Origin: Rhodospirillaceae bacterium
GTDB lineage: Bacteria > Pseudomonadota > Alphaproteobacteria > Rhodospirillales > Magnetovibrionaceae
Direction: 5' to 3'
Assembly (NCBI GenBank): GCA_029881835.1
Contig: JAOULV010000063.1
Coordinates: 1 to 7,473, forward strand
Length of the DNA stretch: 7,473 nucleotides
Position 1 is the first letter of the stretch. The number at the start of each line of letters is the position of its first letter. Under the pieces are notes generated by a model. The model was not told where the DNA came from and ran no database searches. It saw only the letters and a list, made by a program, of their open reading frames with translations. The translations under genes were made by a program, and so were the position numbers. Positions 1 to 5,877 of this stretch are shown one piece after another.

Positions 1-177
1 AGATTCTGCCAGCGAGCCAAGCATCCGTGCCATCCGCTCTGAATAACCACGGGCATTTTCCGCCGCGTCCTGTGCCCGGCGCAGTTTTGCCGCGGCCACC
101 ATTTTCATGGCGGACGTGATCTTGCGCGTTGATTTAACGCTTTCGATCCGGTTTTTCAGGTCCTTAAGGTTGGCCAT
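1..177 (-). CDS. atpG: F1-ATPase gamma subunit, N-terminal 59 residues (cut by window edge)
   Basis: Gamma is the central rotating shaft of F1-ATPase. It sits in the alpha3beta3 ring and carries rotation to and from the membrane F0 ring. Translating the minus strand from the ATG at 177 gives a protein starting MANLKDLKNRIESVKSTRKI and continuing ITSAMKMVAAAKLRRAQ, the highly conserved N-terminal coiled-coil helix of the family. The frame stays open for 59 codons to position 1. The remaining roughly 230 residues, including the C-terminal helix, lie outside the window. The gene follows the atpA stop after 29 bases, in the usual atpH-atpA-atpG order, so it is very likely co-transcribed. The spacer has no strong Shine-Dalgarno sequence, only purine-rich AAGAAAG somewhat far from the start. 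No frameshift is visible. Identification is secure; only the 3' end is unknown. Confidence 0.96.
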   Translation of the reverse strand, partial: MANLKDLKNRIESVKSTRKITSAMKMVAAAKLRRAQDAAENARGYSERMARMLGSLAES

Positions 178-206
178 CTGGCTTTTGCTTTCTTAGTTCG
201 TATGCG

Positions 207-1739
207 TTACGCAAAGTTTTTAACAAAACCGTCGAGCAGTTTTTTCAGTTTTTCTTTGGTGTCATCGGAAATAGCTTTCTCGGCGCGGATGGCTTCAAGA
301 ATATCTGCGCCCTTGGTGCGTATTTCGCCGATGTAGGCATGTTCAAACCTGCCTACGTCATCGGTTTTAATGCCATCAAGGTATCCGTTAACCCCAGCGA
401 AAATAATCGCGACCTGGTCTTCAACCGGAAGCGGTTTGTATTGGGGCTGTTTCAACAATTCGGTCAACCTTGCGCCACGGGCCAGAAGCTTCTGGGTGGA
501 TGGGTCAAGGTCGGAAGCAAACTGGGCAAACGCGGCCATTTCACGATACTGGGCAAGTTCCAACTTAATGGAACCGGCAACCTGTTTCATGGCTTTGATT
601 TGCGCGGCCGAACCAACACGGCTAACCGAAAGACCAACGTTCACCGCAGGGCGAATGCCTTTGTAAAACAATTCGGATTCCAAGAAAATCTGACCGTCGG
701 TAATTGAAATAACGTTGGTCGGAATATACGCCGAAACGTCACCGGCCTGGGTTTCGATAACCGGCAGTGCGGTCAATGAACCATTACCGGCACCATCGCC
801 CAATTTACAGGCACGTTCAAGCAAGCGCGAGTGAAGATAAAAAACGTCACCCGGATACGCTTCACGGCCCGGTGGGCGACGAAGCAACAAAGACATCTGG
901 CGATAAGCCACCGCCTGCTTGGAAAGATCATCATAAAAAATAACTGCGTGCTGGCCGTTATCACGGAAAAATTCACCGATGGCCGCACCGGTATAAGGTG
1001 CCAAAAACTGCATCGGTGCAGGGTCTGATGCGGTTGCGGCAACAACAACCGAATATTCCATCGCACCATAATCGTTTAGGGTTTTGACCAACTGGGCAAC
1101 GGTTGAACGTTTTTGCCCAATAGCAACATAAATACAGAACAGTTTTTCGCTGTCGTCTTTGGCGGCGTCGTTGGTGACTTTCTGGTTGATAATGGTATCA
1201 ATAATAACAGCGGTTTTACCGGTTTGGCGGTCACCAATAATAAGTTCACGCTGGCCACGACCAATTGGAATAAGGCTATCAATAGCTTTAAGCCCGGTTT
1301 GCATTGGTTCGTGCACCGATTTACGCGGGATAATGCCAGGCGCTTTCACTTCAACGCGCGATTGCTTAACATTTTCGAGCGGACCTTTACCGTCAATCGG
1401 GTTACCAAGTCCATCAACCACACGGCCCAAAAGGCCGGCACCAGTTGGCACTTCAACAATCGCTCCGGTACGTTTTACGGTGTCGCCTTCTTTGATGTAG
1501 CGATCTTCGCCGAAAATAACCACACCAACGTTGTCGGCCTCTAGGTTAAGGGCCATACCCTTAACGCCACCGGGAAATTCGACCATTTCGCCGGCCTGCA
1601 CGTTATCAAGCCCATAAACACGGGCGATACCGTCACCGACTGAAAGTACCTGACCGACCTCGGCAACCTCTGCCTCGGTTCCAAAATTAGCGATTTGTTC
1701 TTTTAGTATTGCGGAAATTTCCGCGGCTCGGATATCCAT
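207..1739 (-). CDS. atpA: F1-ATPase alpha subunit
   Basis: This 510-residue protein is full length for the family. It forms the alpha3beta3 catalytic head of ATP synthase on the cytoplasmic face of the inner membrane, and carries the non-catalytic nucleotide sites. The N-terminal helix (residues 1-25) is the part that contacts delta. A beta-barrel domain follows at about 26-95. The nucleotide-binding domain has Walker A GDRQTGKT at 169-176 and the Walker B region HAVIFYDD at 264-271. The ATPase alpha/beta signature PAVNVGLSVS is at 364-373, followed by Arg374 in SRVGSAAQ, the arginine that reaches into the beta-subunit site. The helical C-terminal domain runs to 510. Every hallmark residue checked is present. 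The ATG shares one base with the atpH stop and has a strong AAAGGGG seven bases upstream, so the start is firm. Several long frames on the opposite strand are shadows of this gene. Confidence 0.98.
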   Translation of the reverse strand: MDIRAAEISAILKEQIANFGTEAEVAEVGQVLSVGDGIARVYGLDNVQAGEMVEFPGGVKGMALNLEADNVGVVIFGEDRYIKEGDTVKRTGAIVEVPTGAGLLGRVVDGLGNPIDGKGPLENVKQSRVEVKAPGIIPRKSVHEPMQTGLKAIDSLIPIGRGQRELIIGDRQTGKTAVIIDTIINQKVTNDAAKDDSEKLFCIYVAIGQKRSTVAQLVKTLNDYGAMEYSVVVAATASDPAPMQFLAPYTGAAIGEFFRDNGQHAVIFYDDLSKQAVAYRQMSLLLRRPPGREAYPGDVFYLHSRLLERACKLGDGAGNGSLTALPVIETQAGDVSAYIPTNVISITDGQIFLESELFYKGIRPAVNVGLSVSRVGSAAQIKAMKQVAGSIKLELAQYREMAAFAQFASDLDPSTQKLLARGARLTELLKQPQYKPLPVEDQVAIIFAGVNGYLDGIKTDDVGRFEHAYIGEIRTKGADILEAIRAEKAISDDTKEKLKKLLDGFVKNFA

Positions 1740-1753
1740 TATCCAACCCCTTT
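1739..1753 (-). promoter_or_regulatory. atpA Shine-Dalgarno and TAATG stop-start overlap with atpH
   Basis: On the minus strand the end of atpH reads AAAGGGGTTGGATAATG. The atpH stop TAA (1741-1739) shares its last A with the atpA ATG (1739-1737). AAAGGGG at 1753-1747 is a strong ribosome-binding site, placed seven bases before the ATG inside the last codons of atpH. This arrangement fits translational coupling of delta and alpha synthesis and fixes the atpA start. Confidence 0.85.
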
Positions 1754-2299
1754 CATGGAGAGGCGCAATTGCTGCAACTTGGTTTTAAGTGATGAATCGA
1801 TCATTCGCGATCCGACTTTTACGATCATTCCGCCGAGCAGACTTTCGTCAACTTTTTGCTCAACGGAAACTTTTGTTCCGATTGCTTTTTTAAGCTCATC
1901 GGTAACTGCCTTAAGTTGGGTTTCGTCCAACTTTTGGGCGGAAACTATTTCGGCCGATGCCTCGCCCCGGTGACGGGACAGTTCATCAAGATAGGCCTTA
2001 ATTATACTGGGAAGGGCGAATAAACGCCTGTTTTGTGCGGTTGTGCCGACAAAACGCTGGGTTAGTTCATCCATTGATGCTTTTTTGCACAAGGCCAAAA
2101 TGCCCTTGGTTTGTTCATCGCGCGACAAAACCGGTGAGGAAACAAGGCGCGCTAAATCATCGCTTTCGCTAATCATGACGGCAAGGGCGCGCAGGTCGTC
2201 TGCAACCTTGTCCAGTTTTTTGTCTGCGTCGGCCAGCTCAAAAAGCGCTGCCGCGTATCGACCGCTAAGGCCGGTTGCACCTGTTGTATCGGATGGCAC
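1739..2299 (-). CDS. atpH: F1-ATPase delta subunit (OSCP homologue)
   Basis: Delta caps the alpha3beta3 head and links it to the peripheral stalk, so that F1 does not turn with the rotor. The 186-residue length is normal. The N-terminal helical domain begins around LSGRYAAALFELA (residues 11-23). The strongest evidence is the C-terminal family signature LLGGMIVKVGSRMIDSSLK at 154-172. The start codon is GTG (2299-2297, minus strand): no ATG lies in the first 40 codons, and the GRYAAAL block sits at the expected distance from it. A modest AGGGA lies several bases upstream. The frame has no stop for some codons before the GTG, so a slightly earlier start is not strictly excluded. As first gene of the F1 block it depends on the promoter in the gap at 2300-2732. 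The F0 genes are not here, which is normal in alphaproteobacteria, where they sit elsewhere. Confidence 0.96.
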   Translation of the reverse strand: MPSDTTGATGLSGRYAAALFELADADKKLDKVADDLRALAVMISESDDLARLVSSPVLSRDEQTKGILALCKKASMDELTQRFVGTTAQNRRLFALPSIIKAYLDELSRHRGEASAEIVSAQKLDETQLKAVTDELKKAIGTKVSVEQKVDESLLGGMIVKVGSRMIDSSLKTKLQQLRLSMKGVG

Positions 2300-2320
2300 T
2301 TGGGGATCCCTGCCCTGATG

Positions 2321-2400
2321 AACACTTAAAAGTCTTTATATAAACAAATAATCGTACAAACCGTAAGACAACAAAAAAGCCGATGCCTATTAATTTAGAG
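2321..2400 (-). promoter_or_regulatory. AT-rich region, probable promoter of the atpHAG block
   Basis: This is the first non-coding sequence upstream of atpH and is clearly richer in A and T than its surroundings (for example TTTATATAAAG and ATTATTTG on the minus strand). A promoter for the F1 genes must lie upstream of atpH, because the next gene on that side points the other way. I could not pick a convincing -35/-10 pair with normal spacing: TTGTTG and TTGTAC are possible -35 elements, and TTTATA or TATAAA possible -10 elements. The region is therefore called by position and composition only. Confidence 0.3.
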
Positions 2401-2414
2401 CCGTGGTTTTAAAG

Positions 2415-2581
2415 ATGCCTAGTGCACGAAACGGCTGTTTTCTAACATAGCCCCCTAGGCCATGCAAGGTGACTCTTGGGTGTTTATTAGGCTTTTTGAA
2501 TACACGTTTTCTCTAATGTTTCTGCCGCTTTCGGCCCCACAGACAAAGCTGCCTTGTGCATATCCGCCTTGCAACAGGCAG
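2415..2581. other. Cluster of imperfect hairpins, candidate structured leader or small RNA
   Basis: Four inverted repeats follow one another. (1) ATGCCTAG at 2415-2422 pairs with CTAGGCCAT at 2455-2463 with one bulged base. Inside it, GGCTGTT (2433-2439) pairs with AAC and AGCC (2444-2452) around a TTCT loop, with two bulged bases. (2) GTGT and ATT (2480-2488) pair with AAT and ACAC (2499-2505), followed by a short T-rich run. (3) GCCG/CGGC at 2524-2535 has a four-base loop. (4) CTGCCT (2549-2554) pairs with AGGCAG (2576-2581), and within it TGCA (2557-2560) pairs with TGCA (2570-2573). The strand is undecided. Read leftwards this could be part of a long atpH leader; read rightwards, a leader or separate RNA before the response regulator. 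No known RNA family is recognised, and short stems like these also arise by chance. Confidence 0.25.
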
Positions 2582-2718
2582 GGGGGCTAAGCGGGCATTT
2601 TCATCCCCTTTGTTGTTTCAATGGGTTAGGTCCATTTCGGGTGAAAATTTGCGGGCAAGTGGTTCAGGTTTAATTCAGCCGCTTAAGGTGTAATTTTCCC
2701 AATATCTGCAACTTGGAC

Positions 2719-2724
2719 AGGTGG
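2719..2724 (+). promoter_or_regulatory. Ribosome-binding site deciding the response regulator start
   Basis: AGGTGG lies eight bases before the ATG at 2733, good Shine-Dalgarno spacing. The next in-frame ATGs, at 2742 and 2751, are 17 and 26 bases from it. An in-frame TAA stands directly before the ATG at 2733. Together these favour 2733 as the start. Confidence 0.65.
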
Positions 2725-2732
2725 CCGATTAA

Positions 2733-3413
2733 ATGGTTAACATGGCATACATGAGCATTACAGAAGAAGAACCAGACCAAAGCCCGGTTGGCGATTTAAG
2801 GCGCGAAGCCAGAAAAGCCAAACAAAAGGCGGTGGACAATGACCCGACCAAGATTCCGGCTGAAATTACGGCCAAAACCTATCTGGTGATAGACGACGAA
2901 AAGCCTATGCGCACCTTAATTAAAAATGCGCTGCAAAATTACGGCATAAGAACAATCATCGAAGCCGCAAGCGCGGAAGAAGCCATAACCACGCTAAAGC
3001 ACCAGCAGGTTGACGTAATTTTTGTTGACGAACAAATGCCCGGAATGGGCGGGGCCGAATTTACTTTTCGCGCCCGGCGGGGAAAATTACCCATCAACAA
3101 AACCACGCCGATAATTATGGTTACCAGCCACCTTGAGCAAGAACACATCATGCTTTCCAGAAACGCCGGGGTGGATGAATTTTTAGCCAAACCGGTTTCG
3201 GCATCGGCACTTTATAAAAGGGTTTATAATTCGGTCATGGCGCAACGCCCGTTCGTTGAAGACGCTGACGGTTACCGTGGGCCGGAACGACGCTGGTTAA
3301 AATCAGAAGCCGCCGCAATCGCAAATAGGCCCAAGGTTGAGGTGCATGATTTTAATAAGCCCAAAACAAGCCCGAAGCCCACAAGCAAAACCGAACCAAA
3401 AGTTACTAAATAA
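2733..3413 (+). CDS. Receiver-domain response regulator with Y-x-GPERR signature
   Basis: This 226-residue protein is predicted to be cytoplasmic. Residues 1-47 are a charged, Glu/Lys/Arg-rich extension with no recognised domain. A CheY-like receiver domain covers about 48-170. It has the acidic pair Asp54-Asp55 (VIDDE), the phospho-acceptor Asp99 (VDEQMPGM), Thr131-Ser132 (MVTSH) and Lys153 (AKPV), so every residue needed for phosphotransfer is present. After it comes QRPFVEDADGYRGPERRW (171-188). This resembles the RPF...YFGPDRRR ending of a family of small alphaproteobacterial receiver proteins, known to me from memory of the family. The last 38 residues are rich in Lys, Pro and Thr and look disordered. 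No DNA-binding, enzymatic or other output domain is present, so it probably acts by protein contact or as a phosphate relay. No histidine kinase is in view and its pathway is unknown. It ends five bases from the priA stop. Confidence 0.88.
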   Translation: MVNMAYMSITEEEPDQSPVGDLRREARKAKQKAVDNDPTKIPAEITAKTYLVIDDEKPMRTLIKNALQNYGIRTIIEAASAEEAITTLKHQQVDVIFVDEQMPGMGGAEFTFRARRGKLPINKTTPIIMVTSHLEQEHIMLSRNAGVDEFLAKPVSASALYKRVYNSVMAQRPFVEDADGYRGPERRWLKSEAAAIANRPKVEVHDFNKPKTSPKPTSKTEPKVTK

Positions 3414-3418
3414 AAATT

Positions 3419-5692
3419 TTACATAAAGCTTTGCGGGTCAACGTCTATTTGCACGCGAACCGATTGTGGGCCTTTGTGTTTTCCCTTAGGTGCGGATTTA
3501 TTCATCCCTGCTTTGGCCAACCATTCACCGACTATTGGCTGGGGTAAAATGTTTGATTTTAGTTTAATTAAAAATCTTCTGCGGTGTTTACCGCGAAGCA
3601 ATGCAAGCGGGGCTGGCGCCGGGCCTAAAACCTGCACCCCGTCAATATTAGGCGCACATCGGGCCAGTCTGTTGGCGGCGTCATCCACCCCGCGTTCGTC
3701 AGATCCGGAAATTATAAGTGCGACCAATTTGCCAAATGGCGGCATGGCCATTGCTTGGCGCGCTTCGGTTTCGGCTTTAACGAACTTTTCGCGCGAACCG
3801 GCTTTTATTGCCTGCATCACCGGATGGTCGGGCATATAAGTTTGCACTACCACCTTGCCCGGTTTTTGTGTTTGTTTTTGCTCGCGCCCGGCACGCCCGG
3901 CTACCTGATAAAGCAATTGATAGGTTCGCTCAGCCGCGCGCAAATCACCGCCCGCCAACCCCAAATCACCATCAACCACGCCGACCAATGTAAGCAGGGG
4001 AAAATGATAACCCTTGGCCACCACTTGGGTGCCGATAATTAAATCAACTTCGTGATTTTCAATGCGCTTGACCAGATCGGCCGCCTTTAAGGGCCCTGAA
4101 AGGGTGTCAGAACTGGCAAGTGTTACGCGAATATTTGGGAAACGCTCTTTTACTTCTTCGGCTAAGCGTTCGACGCCGGGGCCGATGGGGGCGAATTTAT
4201 GGCTGGCGTCACAATTGGGGCAGTTTTCCGGCATTGAATCGCTGTGTCCGCAATGATGGCACTGCAGGCGCCTACCGGTTTGGTGTTCCACCAGCCAAGC
4301 CGAACAGTTGGGGCATTTAAGTCGGTGGCCGCAAGCGCGACAAAGGGTAAGCGGGGCATAGCCGCGCCTGTTTAAAAAAAGCATAGCCTGTTCGCCCGCA
4401 TCAAAAACTTTTTTCAAACTTTCAAGCAACCCATCAGAAAGCCAGCGGGTAGCGGGTAGTTTTTGCGTGCGCATGTCAACCAATTCAACATCCGGCAATG
4501 ATGCGCCGCCATGGCGTTCGGGCAAATGAACCAGATGATATTTGCCGCTTTTGGCGTTGCTCATACTTTCCAGCGATGGTGTGGCGGAAACTAATATAAT
4601 TGGAAATTTGCCCAAGTGCGCGCGCACCACCGCCATATCGCGGGCATTGTAAATTACGCTTTCTTCTTGTTTGAATGCGGTTTCGTGTTCTTCGTCTACA
4701 ATTATCAAACCGATTTCGTGCAATGGTAAAAACAACGCCGAACGCGCACCAGCCACAACCCGGACCTTGCCAGTGGAACACGCCCGCCATGTTTCGCGGC
4801 GCTTGGCATCGCCAAGGTCTGAATGCCATAATGCCGGCTGGACGCCGAAGCGCGCGCTAAAGCGTTGCAACCATTGCGCGGTCAATGCAATTTCAGGAAG
4901 CAAGACCAAAACTTGTTTACCCATCTCCAGCGTCTTGGCAATTGCTTCAAAATAAACTTCGGTTTTACCCGAACCCGGAACACCGTCAATTAAAGTTACC
5001 GAACCGCCATCATTATTGTTGCCAATGCGTGAACAAATTTCAGCGGCACCATTTTTTTGTGCGCTGGATAATTTTGCTCTTGGTAATTTATGATCAGGCA
5101 CCGACCATTTGTGTTCGGTTGATATTGCAACTTCTTTTAATGCGCCGGCTTTAAACAAACCGCTAATCACAGATGGGGTGCATCCTGCTTCGCGCGCAAT
5201 TTCTGCGGCAAGCATCGCTGGCTTGCCTTGCATAAAATCAAGCGCGCGTTTTCTGGCGGGCGTCATGCGAACGGACGGTTCTACCCCTTGGGTCAATACA
5301 AACCCGCGCTGAGGTTTTGCTTTTTCCAAAGCGCCCGGAACATTGAAAACCATTTTCAAAACCGCACCGGGTGACGCCATGTTATAACGTGCCACCCATT
5401 CAATGAATGCGCGCATATCAGCGCTAAGCGGGGTAATGTCTATTTTTTCGGTTATGGTTTTTAGTTTTGCTTTATCGACCCCGCCTTGGCCCGGACCCCA
5501 GACCGCGCCAACAAGGCTACGCCCACCAAATGGAACGCGCACAACATCACCGGGGATAAGCGCCCCGCCCTTCTTTGGCGGCAAATAATCGTAAAATCCC
5601 GCACTATCGCCCGCGGCAAAAGTGACCGGAACCAAAACGCTGATTTGCGGGCCCAAATCGCCCAATTCATTGTGATTGCTGTTTTTGGCCAT
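3419..5692 (-). CDS. priA: Primosomal protein N', replication restart helicase PriA
   Basis: PriA is a 3'-to-5' superfamily 2 helicase. It recognises abandoned forks and D-loops and starts reloading of the replicative helicase. At 757 residues it is full length. Order along the protein: N-terminal 3'-DNA-binding domain (about 15-120), winged-helix region (about 140-200), Walker A GVPGSGKT at 237-244, Walker B DEEH at 333-336, and motif III SATPS at 369-373. Eight zinc-binding cysteines follow at 451, 454, 460, 463, 478, 481, 491 and 494. Then come GTQVVAKGYHFP at 554-565, motif VI QVAGRAGR at 596-603, and the C-terminal domain. The ATG at 5692 is the first in-frame start, since an in-frame stop lies three bases upstream of it. 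A close Shine-Dalgarno is lacking: AGGGTG is 18 bases away, so translation may be weak. KGYHFP carries Tyr where I expect His in most PriA proteins (KGHxFP). Confidence 0.97.
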   Translation of the reverse strand: MAKNSNHNELGDLGPQISVLVPVTFAAGDSAGFYDYLPPKKGGALIPGDVVRVPFGGRSLVGAVWGPGQGGVDKAKLKTITEKIDITPLSADMRAFIEWVARYNMASPGAVLKMVFNVPGALEKAKPQRGFVLTQGVEPSVRMTPARKRALDFMQGKPAMLAAEIAREAGCTPSVISGLFKAGALKEVAISTEHKWSVPDHKLPRAKLSSAQKNGAAEICSRIGNNNDGGSVTLIDGVPGSGKTEVYFEAIAKTLEMGKQVLVLLPEIALTAQWLQRFSARFGVQPALWHSDLGDAKRRETWRACSTGKVRVVAGARSALFLPLHEIGLIIVDEEHETAFKQEESVIYNARDMAVVRAHLGKFPIILVSATPSLESMSNAKSGKYHLVHLPERHGGASLPDVELVDMRTQKLPATRWLSDGLLESLKKVFDAGEQAMLFLNRRGYAPLTLCRACGHRLKCPNCSAWLVEHQTGRRLQCHHCGHSDSMPENCPNCDASHKFAPIGPGVERLAEEVKERFPNIRVTLASSDTLSGPLKAADLVKRIENHEVDLIIGTQVVAKGYHFPLLTLVGVVDGDLGLAGGDLRAAERTYQLLYQVAGRAGREQKQTQKPGKVVVQTYMPDHPVMQAIKAGSREKFVKAETEARQAMAMPPFGKLVALIISGSDERGVDDAANRLARCAPNIDGVQVLGPAPAPLALLRGKHRRRFLIKLKSNILPQPIVGEWLAKAGMNKSAPKGKHKGPQSVRVQIDVDPQSFM

Positions 5693-5877
5693 TTTTTAAA
5701 AAACTTTTGTCACCCTTATGATTGCCCTTAAAAGGCGATGATGGCCCGATTCGTACCCTAAAAGACAGGATTTGTGCAAAAGGGCACCTAAGTTTTATCC
5801 CAAATGGAAGTAAAGCTTTAACAAAGATAGGCCAATATGGGTGCTTGGTTTTTAAGATTCGGACAATGAGGGCAAGC
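5693..5877. promoter_or_regulatory. Divergent promoter region between priA and the DUF484-xerC pair
   Basis: This 185-bp region must hold promoters for both directions unless the transcripts start further away. A frame runs through it into DUF484 from an ATG at 5722, but that part has neither family similarity nor a ribosome-binding site, so I treat it as non-coding. A tentative plus-strand promoter is TTGTGC (5772-5777), 16 bases, then TTTATC (5794-5799). The -35 element falls within the near-palindrome TTTGTGCAAA (5771-5780), which could also be an operator. No firm minus-strand promoter was found. Confidence 0.35.
5868..5872 (+). promoter_or_regulatory. Ribosome-binding site deciding the DUF484 start
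   Basis: GAGGG lies five bases before the ATG at 5878. The alternative in-frame ATG at 5866 has only a weak purine stretch upstream and actually overlaps this site. The recognisable family sequence begins about 15 residues after the 5878 start, so 5878 is preferred over 5866 and 5722. Confidence 0.7.

Larger units (their letters stand above)
2300..2732. other. 433-bp non-coding gap between divergent atpH and response regulator
   Basis: I see no credible protein-coding frame here and no tRNA, tmRNA, RNase P or SRP RNA hallmark on either strand. The atpH-proximal part (about 2321-2400) is AT-rich and is the likely atp promoter zone. The middle part (about 2415-2581) contains four imperfect hairpins in a row. 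The last 120 bases are the leader of the response regulator and end in its ribosome-binding site. An 8-base word, GATGCCTA, occurs at 2382 and again at 2414. The gap is longer than needed for two simple divergent promoters, so it may hold long leaders, operator sites or a small RNA. Confidence 0.8.

Noticed and set aside
339..1544. Long plus-strand open frames opposite atpA (339-707, 1113-1544 and others)
   Set aside because: They lie wholly inside a fully conserved atpA, have no ribosome-binding site or recognisable family, and are explained by the codon use of the gene on the other strand.
2585..2620. Intrinsic terminator formed by the G-run (2581-2586), the CCCC at 2605-2608 and the following T-rich bases
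   Set aside because: The stem would be only about four pairs with an 18-base or longer loop, the T-run is interrupted by G, and no gene ends upstream of it.
2300..2732. Known housekeeping RNA (6S, SRP, tmRNA, RNase P) or tRNA in the atpH upstream gap
   Set aside because: None of the conserved core sequences of these RNAs, and no T-loop-like GGTTCRA segment, is visible on either strand.
2666..2740. CtrA-type operator (TTAA-N7-TTAAC) near the response regulator start
   Set aside because: The TTAA pairs present are nine and four bases apart, not seven, so the full site is not matched.
5795..5804. Possible DnaA box TTATCCCAA near priA
   Set aside because: It matches TTATCCACA at only seven of nine positions, is single, and has no other origin features around it.
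5722..5877. 52-residue N-terminal extension of the DUF484 protein from the ATG at 5722
   Set aside because: There is no ribosome-binding site at 5722, the translated extension does not resemble the family, and GAGGG is well placed for the ATG at 5878.
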